From: Nitrospirota bacterium
GTDB lineage: Bacteria; Nitrospirota; UBA9217
Direction of reading: 5' to 3'
Length of the DNA stretch: 5,205 nucleotides
Assembly: GCA_027456925.1 (NCBI GenBank)
Contig: DAIDTZ010000326.1
Span: 1-5,205, forward strand
In this document: piece by piece, positions 4,882-5,205 of the stretch
How positions within the stretch are numbered: the first letter of the stretch is position 1
Layout of the letters: every line of letters starts with the position of its first letter
Program-made: the position numbers and the translations under genes
The notes under the pieces: model-generated
The model's database searches: none
What the model was told of the DNA's origin: nothing
The model's input: only the letters and a program-made list of their open reading frames with translations

Positions 4882-5205
4882 CTTTCTAAAAACTTTGTTG
4901 CTCGAATCGAGAGAAAGACCCCGCCTCCTCTGCTCCTTTTCCCGGTTTTAGAATGTCTTCCGGCATGAGTTGCATGCATTCTTTCTGAAATTGACTATTC
5001 CGAATTTGCATATTAATCCTGATAATATAATTTTACTCCATTTCGCATATTGGTCTTTTTGAACAATCTTTGCGATTTTCGATGGTTACGTCAAGTTTTT
5101 TCTTATATTATTGACCCGCGATTCAATTCTATGCTACTGTACCCCGAAGAGTTAATTCCTTGTTATCTTATGAAGATATCAGACCGACATCTATATAGGA
5201 AAGTT
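4882..5205. other. AT-rich stretch without a convincing gene
   Basis: This end of the window is clearly richer in A and T than the rest (20 of 60 bases are G or C in 5041-5100). A perfect TATAAT lies at 5026-5031, but the nearest -35-like box, TTTGCA (5005-5010), is only 15 bases away; TTGACC (5111-5116) with TACTGT (5135-5140) has an 18-base gap and a poor -10. A small inverted repeat TATCTT-ATG-AAGATA lies at 5164-5178. One plus-strand frame is open from 5026 to the window end, with ATG at 5131 and 5170, but no ribosome binding site at a normal distance. The stretch may be the upstream region of a gene beyond the window. Confidence 0.45.

Noticed and set aside
4971..4978. TGCATGCA palindrome
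   Set aside because: Eight bases only, expected by chance in a window of this size.

Overview
The window is bacterial and carries six plus-strand protein genes or gene parts. Two low-confidence remnants of a short repeated coding sequence flank the fourth gene. Composition and gene content suggest a Gram-negative-type bacterium, because there is a pseudopilin-like membrane protein and a DUF2993/LmeA-like exported protein. The uncharacterised third gene resembles proteins I associate with Desulfobacterota, Myxococcota and Nitrospirota. That lineage guess is weak and nothing here fixes the taxonomy.

Left part (1-2630), GC-rich: the C-terminal part of an NAD+ synthetase (nadE, cut by the window edge), then rsmI (16S rRNA 2'-O-methyltransferase for C1402), then a conserved but uncharacterised 256-residue protein. 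Between nadE and rsmI lies a heptamer repeat whose last degenerate unit contains the rsmI start codon. These look like ordinary housekeeping genes in one orientation.

Middle part (2629-3438): a dCTP deaminase gene (dcd), less GC-rich than its left neighbours, lies between two copies of a near-identical direct repeat (2647-2710 and 3358-3421, 62 of 64 bases equal). Both copies can be read as the same peptide core. The left copy is an open frame that stops 2 bases before the dcd start and contains the dcd ribosome binding site.

Right part (3439-5205), moderately AT-rich: a non-coding stretch, then two overlapping genes. The first encodes a membrane-anchored protein with a pseudopilin-like C-terminal domain, the second an exported DUF2993-like protein. 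They are followed by a perfect 38-bp palindrome and about 320 bases of AT-rich DNA without a convincing gene.

The genes do not form one evident pathway. NadE (NAD cofactor), RsmI (ribosome modification) and Dcd (dUTP/dTTP supply) are separate housekeeping functions. The last two genes probably act together at the cell envelope. I see no defence, CRISPR or secondary-metabolite system. The most unusual structures are the direct repeats around dcd, the palindrome and the heptamer array.
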